Assembly: GCA_021805305.1 (NCBI GenBank)
Contig: JAJZFO010000287.1
Span: 1-5,775, forward strand
Reading direction: 5' to 3'
DNA length: 5,775 nucleotides
DNA from: Actinomycetes bacterium
GTDB lineage: Bacteria; Actinomycetota; Acidimicrobiia; Acidimicrobiales; RAAP-2
The translations under genes were made by a program, and so were the position numbers. The notes below the pieces were generated by a model that had not been told where the DNA came from, searched no databases, and worked only from the letters and a program-made list of their open reading frames with translations. Positions 5,339 to 5,775 of this stretch are shown here, piece by piece. Each line of letters starts with the position of its first letter. Position 1 is the stretch's first letter.

Positions 5339-5775
5339 GCGCCCTCGTGCAACGGCGCCTGAGCACGCGCGACCTCAATGAGCTCATCGACACGGCGCCG
5401 CTCGAGGTGGCGGAGGTGAGCGAGGAGCACCGCGTCAGTCTCACGAGTCGCTTTCGCGCCGTTCCGAGCGCCGAGCACCGACGGCTGGACGCGTGGATGA
5501 TCGAGCAATCGGCTCGTCCCTCGCGACCCTTCACCTGGTCGCCGGCCACCGCACGCCGACTCCTGGGCAACAACGCACTGCGGCGCTGGTCGCGCGCCTC
5601 CGAGAGCCTCTTGGACGCGGTGCGCGACGAGGTGGCCGACCAGTTGTTGCGCGCGGCCTCGGGCTACGCGCGCGCGGGCTCCCTCGGGTACTGGCTCGCC
5701 GGGGTCTCGCACCCGGTCCTCGGGCTCATCACCGCCGAGGCCGTCAACTGGGCGACGCAGACCCTCGAGTGCGTC
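5335..5775 (+). CDS. Hypothetical protein, 3' partial, coupled to the upstream nuclease-fold gene
   Basis: The reading frame opens at GTG 5335 and stays open to the window edge (147 codons, no stop), so the C-terminus is missing. The start codon overlaps the previous TGA in a GTGA arrangement, which indicates translational coupling and usually means the two products are made in proportion or interact. The visible part is largely helical and rich in Arg, Ala and Leu. It includes a basic segment (RPFTWSPATARRLLGNNALRRW, roughly 64-85, given here only to place it), then an acidic/hydrophobic helix and a more hydrophobic stretch at about 117-137 (GYWLAGVSHPVLGLITAEAV region). No catalytic motif, signal peptide or definite membrane helix is evident. 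I do not recognise the family. The protein could be a DNA-associated partner of the upstream protein, but that rests on operon context alone. Confidence 0.8.
   Translation, partial: MSALVQRRLSTRDLNELIDTAPLEVAEVSEEHRVSLTSRFRAVPSAEHRRLDAWMIEQSARPSRPFTWSPATARRLLGNNALRRWSRASESLLDAVRDEVADQLLRAASGYARAGSLGYWLAGVSHPVLGLITAEAVNWATQTLECV

Noticed and set aside
1..5775. CRISPR arrays, tRNA or rRNA genes, insertion sequences and attachment sites.
   Set aside because: No spaced repeats, cloverleaf-like sequence, terminal inverted repeats or transposase-like product were seen on either strand by reading.

Overview
This is a compact, very G+C-rich window, with G or C at most third codon positions. GTG is the usual start codon, and several genes appear to lack a Shine-Dalgarno (SD) leader. 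Together with a secreted sedolisin-type (acid-active) protease, this suggests a high-G+C actinobacterium, plausibly an acidophilic lineage such as Acidimicrobiia. The taxon is an inference from style and gene content only.

Layout. Bases 1-1980 hold the 3' part of a secreted S53 (sedolisin/kumamolisin) serine-carboxyl peptidase. It retains the end of the activation prodomain, the whole catalytic domain with the Glu/Asp/Asp/Ser set and calcium site, and two beta-sandwich-like C-terminal modules. A short AT-rich gap (1981-2059) with a TAGGCT -10 candidate and a clear SD leads to a second exported protein (2060-4129). That protein has seven degenerate repeats suggesting a beta-propeller, fused to a C-terminal barrel-like domain with a DPEG motif reminiscent of glycoside hydrolases. 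Close behind is a 78-residue coiled-coil protein (4147-4383).

The 163 bases between the coiled-coil gene and the next plus-strand gene look empty but appear to be used. The minus strand carries a 40-codon ORF (4380-4502) for a single-pass membrane microprotein. It has a well-formed promoter (TTGACG, 17 bp, TAGCCT) placed so that the transcript would begin at or next to the GTG, i.e. a leaderless gene. It meets the coiled-coil gene tail-to-tail with a 4-base overlap, and its promoter overlaps that of the divergent gene at 4547.

From 4547 a two-gene operon begins. The first protein (263 aa) has the pattern of a PD-(D/E)XK nuclease fold of the RecB-like type but lacks the usual lysine, so it may be inactive or divergent. 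The second gene starts in a GTGA overlap with the first stop and runs off the window; I do not recognise its product.

The first two genes form an exported set (protease plus putative glycan-acting enzyme). The last two are cytoplasmic and translationally coupled. The link between these groups is position only.
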